From Streblospio benedicti (Eukaryota > Annelida > Polychaeta > Spionida > Spionidae): a stretch of DNA of 64,000 bases. The stretch covers positions 36,756,596 to 36,820,595 of the forward strand of contig CM032661.1 in NCBI GenBank assembly GCA_019095985.1, given 5' to 3'. A program made the translations under genes and the position numbers. Positions 11,555-21,935 of this stretch are shown in pieces; positions within the stretch are counted from its first letter, which is position 1; each line of letters starts with the position of its first letter. A model generated the notes under the pieces. It was not told where the DNA came from and did not search any database. It saw only the letters and a list, made by a program, of their open reading frames with translations.

Positions 11555-11878
11555 TATAAAGTCGACTGGTCACATATATATAGTAGACTTATGAGGAAAG
11601 TAGACTTTAGAAGAAAAGAACCTACATAAAAGAATCTTCCAAATGATTTTAGAGTAGCCATGTCATTAAATGAGTATAGGGGTATTAATGGAAAGTGGGA
11701 AGGGGATAGCTGTAAATGTTCATTTTGTAAATAACTGATCTATATAAATTTAATTTGGTGTATAATGTGTAATTGTATATGTCTGGATTGTCGGTTTTAA
11801 AGGCTCTGTAGAGCGTATGTTATTTGTTATTTTGTACCGACTTTTAAATAAATATTACTTGACTTGACTTGACGTAAA
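11555..11878 (+). mobile_element. LINE 3'-end fragment with TTGAC tail
   Basis: The last coding stretch reads MSLNEYRGINGKWEGDSCKC, ending with SFCK and a stop (Cys-rich, zinc-knuckle-like). It is followed by about 140 bp of 3'UTR, the inverted pair GGCTCTGTAGAGC, and AAATAAATATTACTTGACTTGACTTGAC-type tailing from about 11,860. The upstream frame is disturbed. The tail pentamer differs from that of the LINE at 7.9 kb, so it is another family. Confidence 0.55.
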
Positions 11879-12283
11879 CATGTATCATGACATCCAATGA
11901 AACGATAGTCTAGGGGACGTTGTGACTTTGCATGCACTGTCCTGTGGTTTCACGCCGTCAAACTCGTTCTCAAATGACCAGAATAAATAGTGAGTGCCTC
12001 CAGTGGATGGCCTTACTCTCGTAACTGTATTTAGTCGTTGGTACCTAATTACTATAGCTATGGTATGTAAAAACATTAATAACAAACGCGTTTGTATTGT
12101 ATGTAGACAATACAGCATTACAGCTGTTTACATCGATAAAGGCAACAGTTGATCTGATAAGTGAGTCTGAAATAAAACGGGGGATGCGTTATGTACCGTG
12201 CTGTTACAATTAAATGCCGGGGGAAATCGTTATACGCAGAAATAAGATATTAACCGAATAAGGTTTGTGCAAATGGTGAGGAT
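11879..12283. other. Non-coding stretch before the gap
   Basis: This is unique-looking sequence with no supported gene. A 77-residue minus-strand frame has no recognisable features. Confidence 0.4.
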
Positions 12284-12383
12284 NNNNNNNNNNNNNNNNN
12301 NNNNNNNNNNNNNNNNNNNNNNNNNNNNNNNNNNNNNNNNNNNNNNNNNNNNNNNNNNNNNNNNNNNNNNNNNNNNNNNNNNN
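12284..12383. other. Assembly gap (100 N)
   Basis: Exactly 100 undetermined bases, the usual placeholder for a gap of unknown size. Two minus-strand frames that span it are artefacts. Confidence 0.99.
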
Positions 12384-13287
12384 TATATATAAATAGTAAC
12401 ACGTATTGTCTCGCCTCTACTACAAAGAAAGTGAGAGGTGAGGAGGTCGTCCAGTGCCAATGCCAGCGGCGGCGGCTGGCGGGCGGCGGCAATGGCTTTG
12501 GTCGTGGCGGCGTGCTTGACAGGTGGTGGTCAAGGCCTTTGTCTATAAGCGAGGCCTGGAATGTCTGAATTTTAATGGGTTTTTAATGAGATTATCCTAA
12601 GCCCCTTCCCTACTACTAATAATATCCAAATGCACAGGAGATTATTTAATGCCTGAGCAGTCATTGGATGTGATATTCTGGACCTAATATAGGTATAAAT
12701 TAAATGTTTCTAAAGCATATAAACACGGTTGTTCCAATCATAGCCCATTTGCCTCTTAACAATATGGCTACACAGTTAAAAGCCAGATATGTTCAATTTT
12801 TCTATATAAGTGTGACTGTTAGCACATCTTTACAAGCTATGAAGATGCACAAAAATTCTCATGTGGGTGTGGTATTTTAGCATGGATGATTTCTAATAAT
12901 TTACAAAAACAATTGTCTGAAGGAAAAAATGTTACAAGCCAAAAATTAGTGGAATAAAGTTGTTGTCCGCACAAAAAGACATCACACATGCTTTTGATTT
13001 TTAAAACGATTAAAATGATATGTTATCTCAAGTAGCACTATTCAGTGTGTCATACATGTACATGATTTTCATTGGAGAACAGTAATTTGAAAGATTAGGT
13101 CATATAAAAGTGGCAGAATTGATATAAGCAATTAGGCATTCACTGATTTGCCAACGTGCTGTAATAGTACTTACAATTTTGTTTTTGCTTTTTAGCATGA
13201 ACTAGTCCATCAAATAAGTCACAATCATATTTTATTTTGTCTAAATGTACACAGCAGCATTGTATGTTGATTTTGAATATTTCTTAT
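12384..13287. other. Non-coding stretch with a GC-rich start
   Basis: Bases 12,430-12,530 are rich in CGGCGG words, then the sequence becomes AT-rich with no supported exon. The GC-rich part next to the gap may be a promoter or simply low-complexity sequence that broke the assembly. Confidence 0.4.
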
Positions 13288-13702
13288 AATATTATGATTT
13301 TTTATGGACTTACCATATTTTACCAACAAGTAGAAAAAGACCATACATTTTGTAATAAAAATACCCCAAATGTTTTTTTGATTAATTATTTTGTTCTACC
13401 ATATAAATACACATGTATACAATTTTAGTTTTACTCTTTTCTAATCCCTAGATGATAAACATGCTGCGCCTGTCTTAAGCATTGCCTATTCATATTAATA
13501 TTATGATTTTTATGGACTTACCATATTTTACCAACAAGTAGAAGAGACCATTCATTTTGTAATAAAATACCCCAAATGTTTTTTGATTAGTTATTATATT
13601 CTACCATATAAATAATCTTGTATACAAATTTAGTTTTTACTTTTTCTTATCCCTAGATGATAAACATGCTGCGCCTGTTTAGGCATTGCCTATTCATATT
13701 AT
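13288..13702. repeat. Direct tandem duplication, about 209-bp period
   Basis: Unit 1 (13,288-13,496) and unit 2 (13,497-13,702) match along their whole length, from ATTATGATTTTTTATGGACT to CTGCGCCTGT and GCATTGCCTATTCATATTA. Differences are scattered single bases and small indels. Two copies only. Confidence 0.85.
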
Positions 13703-13819
13703 TGCTATCAACTTTGGAAATACTTATAACTGTGGCTGTAAATAAGGCTATGCCTTCATCTGAATATATTACTACTTTTGGTGGAAATGTTCACAACATC
13801 GGTAATATAGTACTTGCCT

Positions 13820-14200
13820 TTACATGGTGATGCACTCTTCTTGCCGTCTGTTATTAAGCCGGGTTCCATGAATTCGAGATGCTCGTCTTTCAAGCTTCTT
13901 AGCATTTCCTCCAGCTTGTCATTTGACAGGTCGTTTTAATGTTATGTGAGCAGTTGCATCCTTGTTATTCGTGTTTGTCACTAATATTGGCGAGGGTGAG
14001 TTCATAATACATGTGTCGTTGTCATTTGAATTTGCTGAGAGCTTTGATCTCATTTTTTCATGGCTTCTCTCTTCAGTTAGATCTCTAACTGTAATTCGAG
14101 TTTTCTCTCTTCCTCAGCGAGATTATCCAGATCCACTTGCAATTTTGTTATCTCCTCAACACATTCCGATCCACACATTTCAAAAAGCTTTCTTTCTGCC
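13820..14200 (-). pseudogene. Degenerate coiled-coil coding remnant
   Basis: On the minus strand, one stretch reads SNDKLEEMLRSLKDEHLEFM and continues EPGLITDGKKSASPCKG (about 13,937-13,827). Another reads CVEEITKLQVDLDNLAEEER then KLELQL (about 14,180-14,080). Both have the charge pattern and codon regularity of a real coiled-coil protein, but they are in different frames with stops between. I do not recognise the family. It may be a transposon protein or a processed pseudogene. Confidence 0.35.
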
Positions 14201-14534
14201 TAATTCTTTTTTTGCCAGACAATTGTGCATGTTGAGTGTCTTTGCCACTTCTTAGTGTATATTGATTAGCCATTTCACTACTTCAAATTTTAGCAAAATT
14301 ATATGAATACTATAAATTTCACAATATTTACTTTTTTGCTTTCAAATAAATTTTTTTTGTTTACAAACTCAGTATGTTTACAACGTGCGTGTACGTCATA
14401 CCCGTGTGCATATAACGTATGACGTAAGTCTACTAGTAACGTTGAACGTAGTACTCAAACTGTCCCAATTAAACTACAATAAACCACAGAATTATTGTAT
14501 CATAAAAATCGTACCAAATGAACTTGACATAGAT

Positions 14535-14770
14535 AGAATATATCAGAATATGCAGGAGAGACAAGAGTCACAAAAACATTACTATGATAGAAACGTTAAA
14601 GACTTACCACCACTCTCCATCAAACAACCCATGATACAGGACCCACATAACGGCAAGTGGGAAAGAGGGACAGTGGAGGAGACCTGCAAGGAGCCGAGAT
14701 CGTACAAGGTTGAGACGCTGAATGGAAATATACTAAGAAGAAATAGACGGCATTTGCGTGAAACAACTGA
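14535..14770 (+). mobile_element. Ty3/gypsy retrotransposon fossil, integrase C-terminal piece
   Basis: A short stretch matches the C-terminal region of Ty3/gypsy polyproteins: a QKHYYDRNVKDLPPL segment, then the beta-rich tail with WERGTV and EPRSYKVETLNG, ending RRNRRHLRET. No gag, protease or reverse transcriptase and no long terminal repeats are recognisable nearby. It is a small, broken remnant of an old insertion. Confidence 0.6.
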
Positions 14771-14839
14771 AACAGGTAGTGCTAGAGAAACTGAAGGTAG
14801 TGCAAGAGAAACTGAACCAACTGCAACAAGTGAAAGACC

Positions 14840-15213
14840 TTTATTTGAGGGTGCCCGGGAGCATCTGGGGGGTAAGCCACGGCCTTATAAAAAACGGGGG
14901 TTCGGGGGGGTACCCCTCCCCATAATAACATTGAGAAATAATTTTAAAATTAGTCATAACGTCCTCCTGCCTATGATACTGCTATCAACTATAGAGAGGT
15001 AGTCTTCTTATATTTTTGAGGTGTGTGGGTGGCTTTGCCCCCCAGGAGTTGGGTTTATTTGAGGGTGCCCAGCGGACTGTCTTGGGAATAGGCCTTCAGC
15101 CTTATAAAAAAACATGGGGTTCGGTGGGTACCAACCCCATAATAACATTGAGTAATAATTAGAAAAAAATTGGTCATAAAGTCCTCCTGCCTATGATACA
15201 TCTATTGAGAGGT
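14840..15213. repeat. Direct repeat, period about 214 bp
   Basis: TTTATTTGAGGGTGCCC starts at 14,840 and again at 15,054. Both are followed by GGCCTTATAAAAAA-like sequence, a G-rich run with a GGTACC core, CCCCATAATAACATTGAG, and GTCCTCCTGCCTATGATAC. The first copy directly follows the gypsy remnant and may belong to that element's 3' region. Confidence 0.75.
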
Positions 15214-16418
15214 GGTTCACTCATATCTTTAACACTAAATGTGCTTCCTGAACCTGTTTCATCATTCACCAGGGCACCTCTCTTAATTTTAAAGCCAAAT
15301 TTACACATGCAGGTGAGCGATATTAGGACCCTTATGGTCCTCTTGTTATTATTTTGATGAGTTCATCTCTTTACATGTATAAGCTTAGCTTCATTTGCAG
15401 GCAGGCGCTTCACCATCAGCTCGTTACGAGGACAGGCCAATGGTGGACGTTACTTAAGTCCTGGGTGAAAGTATCTGCTTGTATACTTGCAGTGTTTACT
15501 TCTGAAGTGTTGACTGCTGCCTGGAAATGAGTGCCAGTCTCTGGTTGCCAACCTCTGACATGGCGACCCACATCTGACTACCAGGGCCAGATGCTGGTTA
15601 CAGCCTCTGATAGCAAATGAGTGCTCCGGCAAGAGTGGTAAGATGGGGGAGTGGACAGTGCTTTTGCCTGTGTGGAGCTAACTTGGTTTGATTTTGTTGC
15701 ATGTATACTGCTTTCTTTAATGTTCTTTATTTTACCTAGCTTCTGTAATTTCGAGTGACTGGTAAATTTTGTATAGGTATGATGAGACCTTTGATGTCAC
15801 ACGGATTAGTCAGGCAAATAAATACTTTCATTGCCCTGGGTGTATGCAAGTTTTGTCAAGCATCCTATGAACGCATCATGGCATAAACAACTGCATTGTC
15901 GTCAGTTTAGCCTAGGAAGTGGAATCTACCACTTAGTAAGGGATGAGCATCTCTGGATTTGTGGTCCCTATCCTTGTCTTAACTCTACCAATCGAGGGTA
16001 AGTATACATTGTTATGTGTGTGTAATTTTCTGTGTACCTTAGATTGGTATTTCTTGAGCAGTATGCAGCCTACCAAGCTTGTTGCCACCATCATCAGTGT
16101 AGGTCCTTTCTCACGGATGGCCTTCAATCTGACCTAGTGGTGGCCTGGTAGATGTATCGGATCACCTGATATACAATCACAACTTCTAGTAAGACGTCCG
16201 TAAGTGCCTCTCATGTTCTATATCCAGGTGAATCACGTCAAAAGCTTACAACACCTCTAAATACACCAAGTACAGGAATGTACCCCCACTTGCAGTTGAA
16301 ATTTATGGATAACTTTAATGAATGTGTTTTAAAACTATTAGAAATGAAACCTTTTCCTAACCATTACTACCAAAATATCGATTTTACATAACAAATTCTT
16401 GCTATATCTTACCATCAG
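15214..16418. other. Non-coding stretch with small palindrome
   Basis: No supported gene. AGGACCcttatGGTCCT at 15,325-15,341 is a 6-bp stem with a 5-base loop next to GAGCGATATT; by its look it may be the end of another dispersed repeat. Confidence 0.35.
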
Positions 16419-16533
16419 AAATAAATCAGTGCAAAAGTGAACCATGCAGCACAGGAGCGATTTGTTATGATCTGGTGAATCTTTACAAATGTTCATGTAT
16501 GCCGGGGTATATTGGTTACCAGTGTGAAAACAG
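16419..16533 (+). CDS. EGF-like domain exon (isolated)
   Basis: The exon sits between acceptor TTACCATCAG and donor CAG|GTAAAA. It encodes one EGF-like module, EINQCKSEPCSTGAICYDLV then NLYKCSCMPGYIGYQCEN, with six cysteines in the standard C-x4-C-x5-C-x8-C-x-C-x8-C spacing and the EIN-C start seen in calcium-binding modules. Such modules occur in extracellular receptors and matrix proteins. Entry phase is 1 as usual for EGF exons, but the exit phase is 2, which is unusual. The rest of the gene is not found. Confidence 0.55.
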
Positions 16534-16762
16534 GTAAAAAGCACTTTAAAACAATATATATATATTACTGCGAAGTTAATCTGTATGTGGTGCAACATGT
16601 ATGGTTAATATTTTTTGCAGTTATGTAATCATTTTGATGGGAATCAAAATTTCTTCTAAATTAAAAATAAGATATGCAATCAAACAAATCATTTTTGTTG
16701 TTATTGATTGCACTATACTCATAAATAGAGGATGATGCAATTCATATTCTCTAAATTTTTAG

Positions 16763-16876
16763 AGGTCAATGAATGTTTCTCAGACCCTTGTCAGCACGAG
16801 GGAACTTGCAACAATCAAATCAATGCATACAACTGTATTTGTCCTGATGGGTATGTAGGTGATCACTGTGAAATGG
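16763..16876 (+). CDS. Second EGF-like domain exon
   Basis: The sequence between a TAAATTTTTAG acceptor and a weak GTACTT donor encodes EVNECFSDPCQHEGTCNNQI then NAYNCICPDGYVGDHCEM, a six-cysteine EGF-like module with calcium-binding-type EVNEC. It is a phase 1-1 exon, the family norm. It does not join in frame to the exon 230 bp upstream. Either another exon intervenes, or the pair are left-over exons of a decayed gene. Confidence 0.55.
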
Positions 16877-17685
16877 GTACTTTAATGAAACGTTTTATCA
16901 CTTTTAATATCACAAATGCCAATGCGCTTACAATCCAAGCCGTACATGTATGAATTCAACCCTTTTAAAGGCAAAACAAATACATGACCTACGTCATGCA
17001 AAAAAGGGTCTATCTTCTCATAAATATATAATGGCTGTCTATGTGGTGCTGTTCGGGTTTTAACAGTTGAGATTGGGAATATATTATATTTCTCCCCATC
17101 TCTCCATCTGCTCCCTTCCCTCATGCCCGGCTTCTGTCAGTATAGTGGTCTGGGACACATTAAATACACCTCCATCACTGTCCTCCCATCTGTCTGATCT
17201 ACTGCTATTATTTTTTGTTAACACATGAAGAACAGATTAAACATTCCATCCTCCACTACCCTTCCTTCCATCACCACCCCCCCCTTCTCCCCAGCAGCCC
17301 TCTATACCAAATATCCATCTAAGCAGGTCAGATAAGCCTGGATGCATCACCATTTCCCTTGTTGATGCTGCTCTGGTTAAAATGGATGAGATGTGGAACA
17401 AATTATATGGTTGTCCATTCCCCTTCTCCATATCAACACACACACACTTTCCCCCTTTGTCATCTCTGTGTAAGTGCAATGTACCTTCATCCCTTGTGAT
17501 CAGTTCATGCATTCTGCCTGATCAAAATATGATATTGATTTTTGACATATCTTTGATACTGTATTAAAAGTATTTTTTCGGGCTCCATATACCCTCTCCC
17601 CCCGTAGGAGTTTTTCGCAAACATATTTTTTTGTACCTTAGATACTACTCTTAAGGAAAAATGACGTTTGCCCAAAAATTTGATT
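16877..17685. other. Non-coding stretch, partly pyrimidine-rich
   Basis: CT- and CA-rich segments occur at about 17,080-17,120, 17,240-17,310 and 17,420-17,470. No exon is supported. Confidence 0.4.
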
Positions 17686-18045
17686 ATGATGGCGAAAGAT
17701 ATTTTTGATTATGATGGCGAAAGATATTTTCAGGGTCAAACAGGGGTCATCGGGTCAAAATTTCATGAAATTGCATTTATCTCGATTAATAACAAATTTA
17801 GAGTAAAAACTTGTATTGACTATACATAGGAACATGTGTATGTGGAATACAAATAAAACATCAGATTTGACCTTCAACCTCTTCTTCAAGGGTTAAACAG
17901 GGGTCATTGTGGTCAAAATTTCATAAAATTGCATTTATCTCGATTAGTAACAATTTTAGAGTAAAAACTTGTATTGACCTTAGATAGGAACATGTGTATG
18001 TGGAATCAAATTAAACATCACATTTGACCTTTGACCTCTCCTTCA
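17686..18045. repeat. Nested short tandem duplications (26 bp and about 157 bp)
   Basis: A 26-bp unit TGATTATGATGGCGAAAGAT... occurs twice in a row (about 17,680-17,732). Directly after it, a 157-bp unit beginning GGGTCAAACAGGGGTCAT (17,733) recurs at 17,890 as GGGTTAAACAGGGGTCAT, with shared ATTGCATTTATCTCGATTA, AGAGTAAAAACTTGTATTGA and AGGAACATGTGTATGTGGAA. Confidence 0.85.
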
Positions 18046-18246
18046 AGGTTACATTAGTAGGTCAATTTCAGGAATTTTGTTCATTTTTGAGTTCTGAAAA
18101 AGAAATGAGCAGCTGTAAACATTTTATTTGCTAATAATCCATGCTAAGCTAGTTTTATTGATATAAGCATTTGTATTCTAGATTGGTATTACTTTTATGT
18201 TTTATTTTGATTAATACTTTATTAACTAAATATACAAAAAATATAG

Positions 18247-18480
18247 GGACGAATTAATATGATGATAAATGCCATGTTTATCCGTGAGGTTGAACTAAAT
18301 GAAAATGATAAACCATTTTGGACCAAAGTTAATTTTATTAGACACCCAATCATAGGAGTTAGCTTTTACTCTGATTATATTCATAAGAGAAGCCGTGAAA
18401 CTGCCTTTGAATATGTTTCATCAGATTTTGAAAACTTGAGGATGTTAGATTTTTTAGTGAATGGTACCGTAATAGATTAA
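18247..18480 (+). CDS. Possible terminal exon, unrecognised protein
   Basis: After a TATACAAAAAATATAG acceptor the frame is open for 77 codons to TAA. The peptide contains MFIREVELNENDKPFWTKVN, FIRHPIIGVSFYSDYIHKRS and FLVNGTVID (one N-glycosylation sequon). Its mix of charged and aromatic residues looks like real coding sequence. It lies 1.4 kb after the EGF-like exons on the same strand and could be the last exon of that gene. I do not recognise the domain. Confidence 0.3.
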   Translation, partial: GRINMMINAMFIREVELNENDKPFWTKVNFIRHPIIGVSFYSDYIHKRSRETAFEYVSSDFENLRMLDFLVNGTVID

Positions 18481-18573
18481 TCTTAAAACCCACTAAGGTT
18501 CCTGCGCAGCCTTAACTTACTTATCCTGTATAAAGTTTGCTTAATGCATTCAACTGACTTTTCATATTAAAAA

Positions 18574-18602
18574 AACTTCAAGATTTTCAAAGTCTTGAAG
18601 TT
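18574..18602. repeat. Hairpin at left end of 1.3-kb repeat
   Basis: AACTTCAAGA, a 9-base loop, then TCTTGAAGTT: a perfect 10-bp stem. The same hairpin is intact in the second copy at about 21,978-22,006. Confidence 0.8.
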
Positions 18603-18790
18603 CGTTTCATTTTGTTCTGTTTTGTTTGTTGTTGTTGTTTGTTTGTTTCTTTTTTGTTTTGGTTTGGTTTGGCTGTAGACCAAAACTACTGTCTCCACAC
18701 CCAGGCCAATATTTTGACGGGTCTGTTCAACATAAGTTGGAGATGCTCAAGAGAAAACCGTAGTAACATGCTGGTATTAATACATATCGT

Positions 18791-18948
18791 CATTGGCAGA
18801 TCCAGGTTTTCCAGAAAGGCTGGAGGTCATGCAACCACCGGATTTCATGGGTTTTTGGTTCCCGCGAAGGCTTGCGGATCGATATGAAAAACACCCACCA
18901 TACACAGGAAAATCAAATATTTGGGGGGTGAATATGTATCTGCCAATG
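18791..18948. mobile_element. MITE-like element (GGCAGATCCAGG family)
   Basis: Perfect 11-bp terminal inverted repeats CATTGGCAGAT / ATCTGCCAATG enclose 158 bp without coding capacity. The left end continues as GGCAGATCCAGG, shared with elements at 22,200, 37,892, 41,712 and 44,723. Class II transposase family is not known. Confidence 0.7.
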
Positions 18949-19836
18949 TATCATAATCTTGAAGCAAAAATACTTTAAAAAAGAATACAACACCAAACGG
19001 ACGAGATTGACATACGTATCAAAACCACACGCCCGCCAATCATTCCACGCCCGTTTAAACCCATGACAAATCCGAATTCCAAAAGCTGTGGCAATCATAA
19101 AACAGACACAGTTTAATCAATCTTGTTAACCCTCGCCGAGCCCTACACCCCTGTGCCGGTGAAGAGGACCCCCTGCACAAATCTCGGCCGGGGCAGCCGC
19201 CTCGCCAGCGCACCACTGTCACCGGACCCTCGAGACCGGGCTATCGCGCATCTTGTTCGCACTTTGACACCGCTCCTCTTGGGCGACCCACGACATGACA
19301 CGCCTAATTACTCGTTTTATCGCCAGGGCTCCGTTCAGCATGTTCAAAGGACCAGTCGAGGCGTGGTGGACGAACGTACACGGGTGTGTAGCTTGCTCAT
19401 TTTTGCATGTTGTAGGTCATTTTGTACTGAATGTAGTGTTACTTTCAACGAGGATTTGCCAACTGCTCATCCATGATGATGATGTGATGTATGGTTTTAG
19501 CCGCCAATAAATACATGTATGTAGTAGAAACGGATGTCTATTGGATGCGACCGGCTGTATCTTTGCACAAAGTAGAGGTTCGGCCAACGTAAAAGTTAAA
19601 ATATGTAGTAAATGGGTACCTATTGAAAGGGACTGGTCTGTGTCGCATGGCTGAGCCCTTCCTTGTTTTACAAGAGCAGTCTGGCATCAAAAATTAAGTA
19701 GCGTGCCTGTGCTCTTGAGTTTTGTCATCATACGAGTGGGGAACAAGTCGTGGACACGAGATTAATAGGCGAGATAATGCTTGTTGGCTTTGGTCAATCT
19801 CTCGTTATAACAGCGATGACCGATAGTGTTGACAGG

Positions 19837-21935
19837 AATTTCAAACAAGAAAATATTGCGTGTACTAGTAAATTGGCTTTTGAAATAGGGTTTCAAGGAA
19901 ATACAGAAGTCCAGTTTTGTGACACACACACTGAGCATTTGTCTATGAAAATGCAAAAAAAATCACAATAAAAGCAAAGCGACATTTATAAGTTCACCAC
20001 ACGGCTATGATAATTACGTGCACCATGTAAAAGAGCGATCACAACATTCTGAAGTGGACGGAAAATCATCATACAACCACTCATCGCCTATACATTCACC
20101 ACCCTCCTAAGCTATTAACTTCAAGGTCAACAATGCACTTCACTACTTGTGAGCTTTTGAAACAAAAGTCAATTAGCAGCAACCCCGGGGCTATATCTGA
20201 TGCCCTGTCGCCAAAAGTCGTGCCAAAATAGCACTAATTGAAAACGAGGCTCGTGGGATTTCGTCTGCATTTTTGGCGACTTTTTATAATTTGAAATCAG
20301 TGCCAGCGACGATTATCGGCCATGACACGGGGACTATTCATGCATGGGCCCTCCCTCAGGAGTCTTGCTGCCGGTTGACAGCTAATAAGTTGGCCCTGTA
20401 TCGCGTTTGTTTGTTCAAACTAAAATGAACTTTTTGAGTATCTTATCAAGCATCGGCGGCTGTGCTCATTTTAATTGCGAACACCTGCATATCTCGTCAG
20501 CGCTCTTGTAGCTTGTCATCGTCACTTACGGGTTTGGACTTTGAAGGTTCCACGGTGAGAATTCTCTTCACTTTTTAACAAGCTCATTTTCGGAATGTGT
20601 ATTTGAGACTTTTGGTCGCCTTATCCATGTTTTATTCTGTTATATGTTGAATCGCCCTAAATCATGAGTTCTGATTAGTTTTTGAGTCGAAATCAGCGGT
20701 CATGAATAAGTCCATAATGTTATGTGCACTGTGACCTCATTAGTTGAATATTCACACAATTTAGGTTGTGCATCTCACTATAGTGCTCTCAAAACACCTA
20801 GATATTTCTTCCGTGGTGGATAGGGGAAATAATCGAGAACAGGCACAACATTTAATGGGAAAGCAATCACCTAACACCACCTTCCGTGTTACGATATTCA
20901 AAATGAAATAAGGATGTATCACTGACAAATCGACATTATCAGAACATGAGGACGTGGTAGTCTTGGAGAGCAATTTTATTCTTTTACAAGGCCAGGTAAA
21001 TATGCTATGATATAACAGGACAAAAAACTCGCGTGGTCTGTGCTATATTTAGTTTTTCCTCTACCTTTAATTTTGATTTATTTTGTTTCCATATTCACCC
21101 CACCCCCACCCCACCCCATCATTTTTTATTTATCATTGTTTTTATATATTTTTTTCGTATTTTTGTTGAGGGGTTTCGGGGCGGTGGTTGCATTCCGTCT
21201 ACATTCTCTGCCTCATCAGTCCATACGCATATCAATACAAAACTAGCACCACCTCAACCCCTACACACATTCCCATGCCTGCCCCCCCCCCCAAACCCCC
21301 CTCCCCCAAACCCCCACTCTTGCGGTCAGCCCGCCGTGCCTGGCCCCTACAGCTGCCGCTCGTCAAGCCCGCGCTGACAGGCGATCGGCCCGATCCGTCC
21401 AGATAGCGTCCATCAAGATCCAGGAGCGGCCTTTTCATCGTGACCGCTTCAAAAACCACCGCCAATCCAGACGGGAGCGTTCAGCTAGCAAAACGCCAAG
21501 TGCAGCGTCAAACAATACCCTTGATAAGGCGGTCCCGGCCTAAAGGTGCAGTCATTACACCTCATTAGACATCTCAATTTGGACGATCGTTTGAAGAAGG
21601 ATGGGGAAATGCCCGGCATGTCAGCTATGCGCGCTGGGTGAAGGGGAGACATTCCACGTGCTCGTGGAAGTGAACGTTTTTAAAAAGGAAACTTGATTAT
21701 GGTGATGAGAAGCGCGCTGATTTTAAATTGTGTGGTTGTTTTAATTGTTTTGGGGGTGTAAATGGCTCCTGGCACGCGCTTGTATACTGTATTTTGGCAT
21801 TGGTGCGAAGGGTGATTTTATAAAGAAGTAGTTTATTGCAATCTGCAGTGTGGTTTGTGTATGGCTGGTTGCAAGAGTGAGATTCTCTGATTTTGCTTTG
21901 TCTTGAAACCTCTCATTTTGGCGATTAAATGATGG
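19837..21935. other. Unique sequence between the two direct repeats
   Basis: No gene is supported. 20,160-20,570 is a mixed-composition island with homeodomain-type words (GCTAATAAG, CTAATTG) and CGATTATCGGCC, a candidate regulatory stretch. 21,080-21,320 holds runs of CCCCACCCC and CCCCCAAACCCCC (low complexity). Confidence 0.4.

Larger units (their letters stand above)
18531..19836 (+). repeat. 1.3-kb direct repeat, copy 1
   Basis: This matches 21,936-23,243 in the same orientation from TAAAGTTTG to GTTGACAGG, at about 95 % identity by eye with small indels. Inside are a hairpin near the left end, a GT-rich tract (about 18,610-18,670), a 158-bp inverted-repeat element (18,791-18,948) and a GC-rich non-coding island (about 19,120-19,380). 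No gene is supported; frames in it are not conserved between the copies. Confidence 0.85.

Noticed and set aside
12230-12492. Minus-strand frames across 12,284-12,383
   Set aside because: They run through undetermined bases of an assembly gap.
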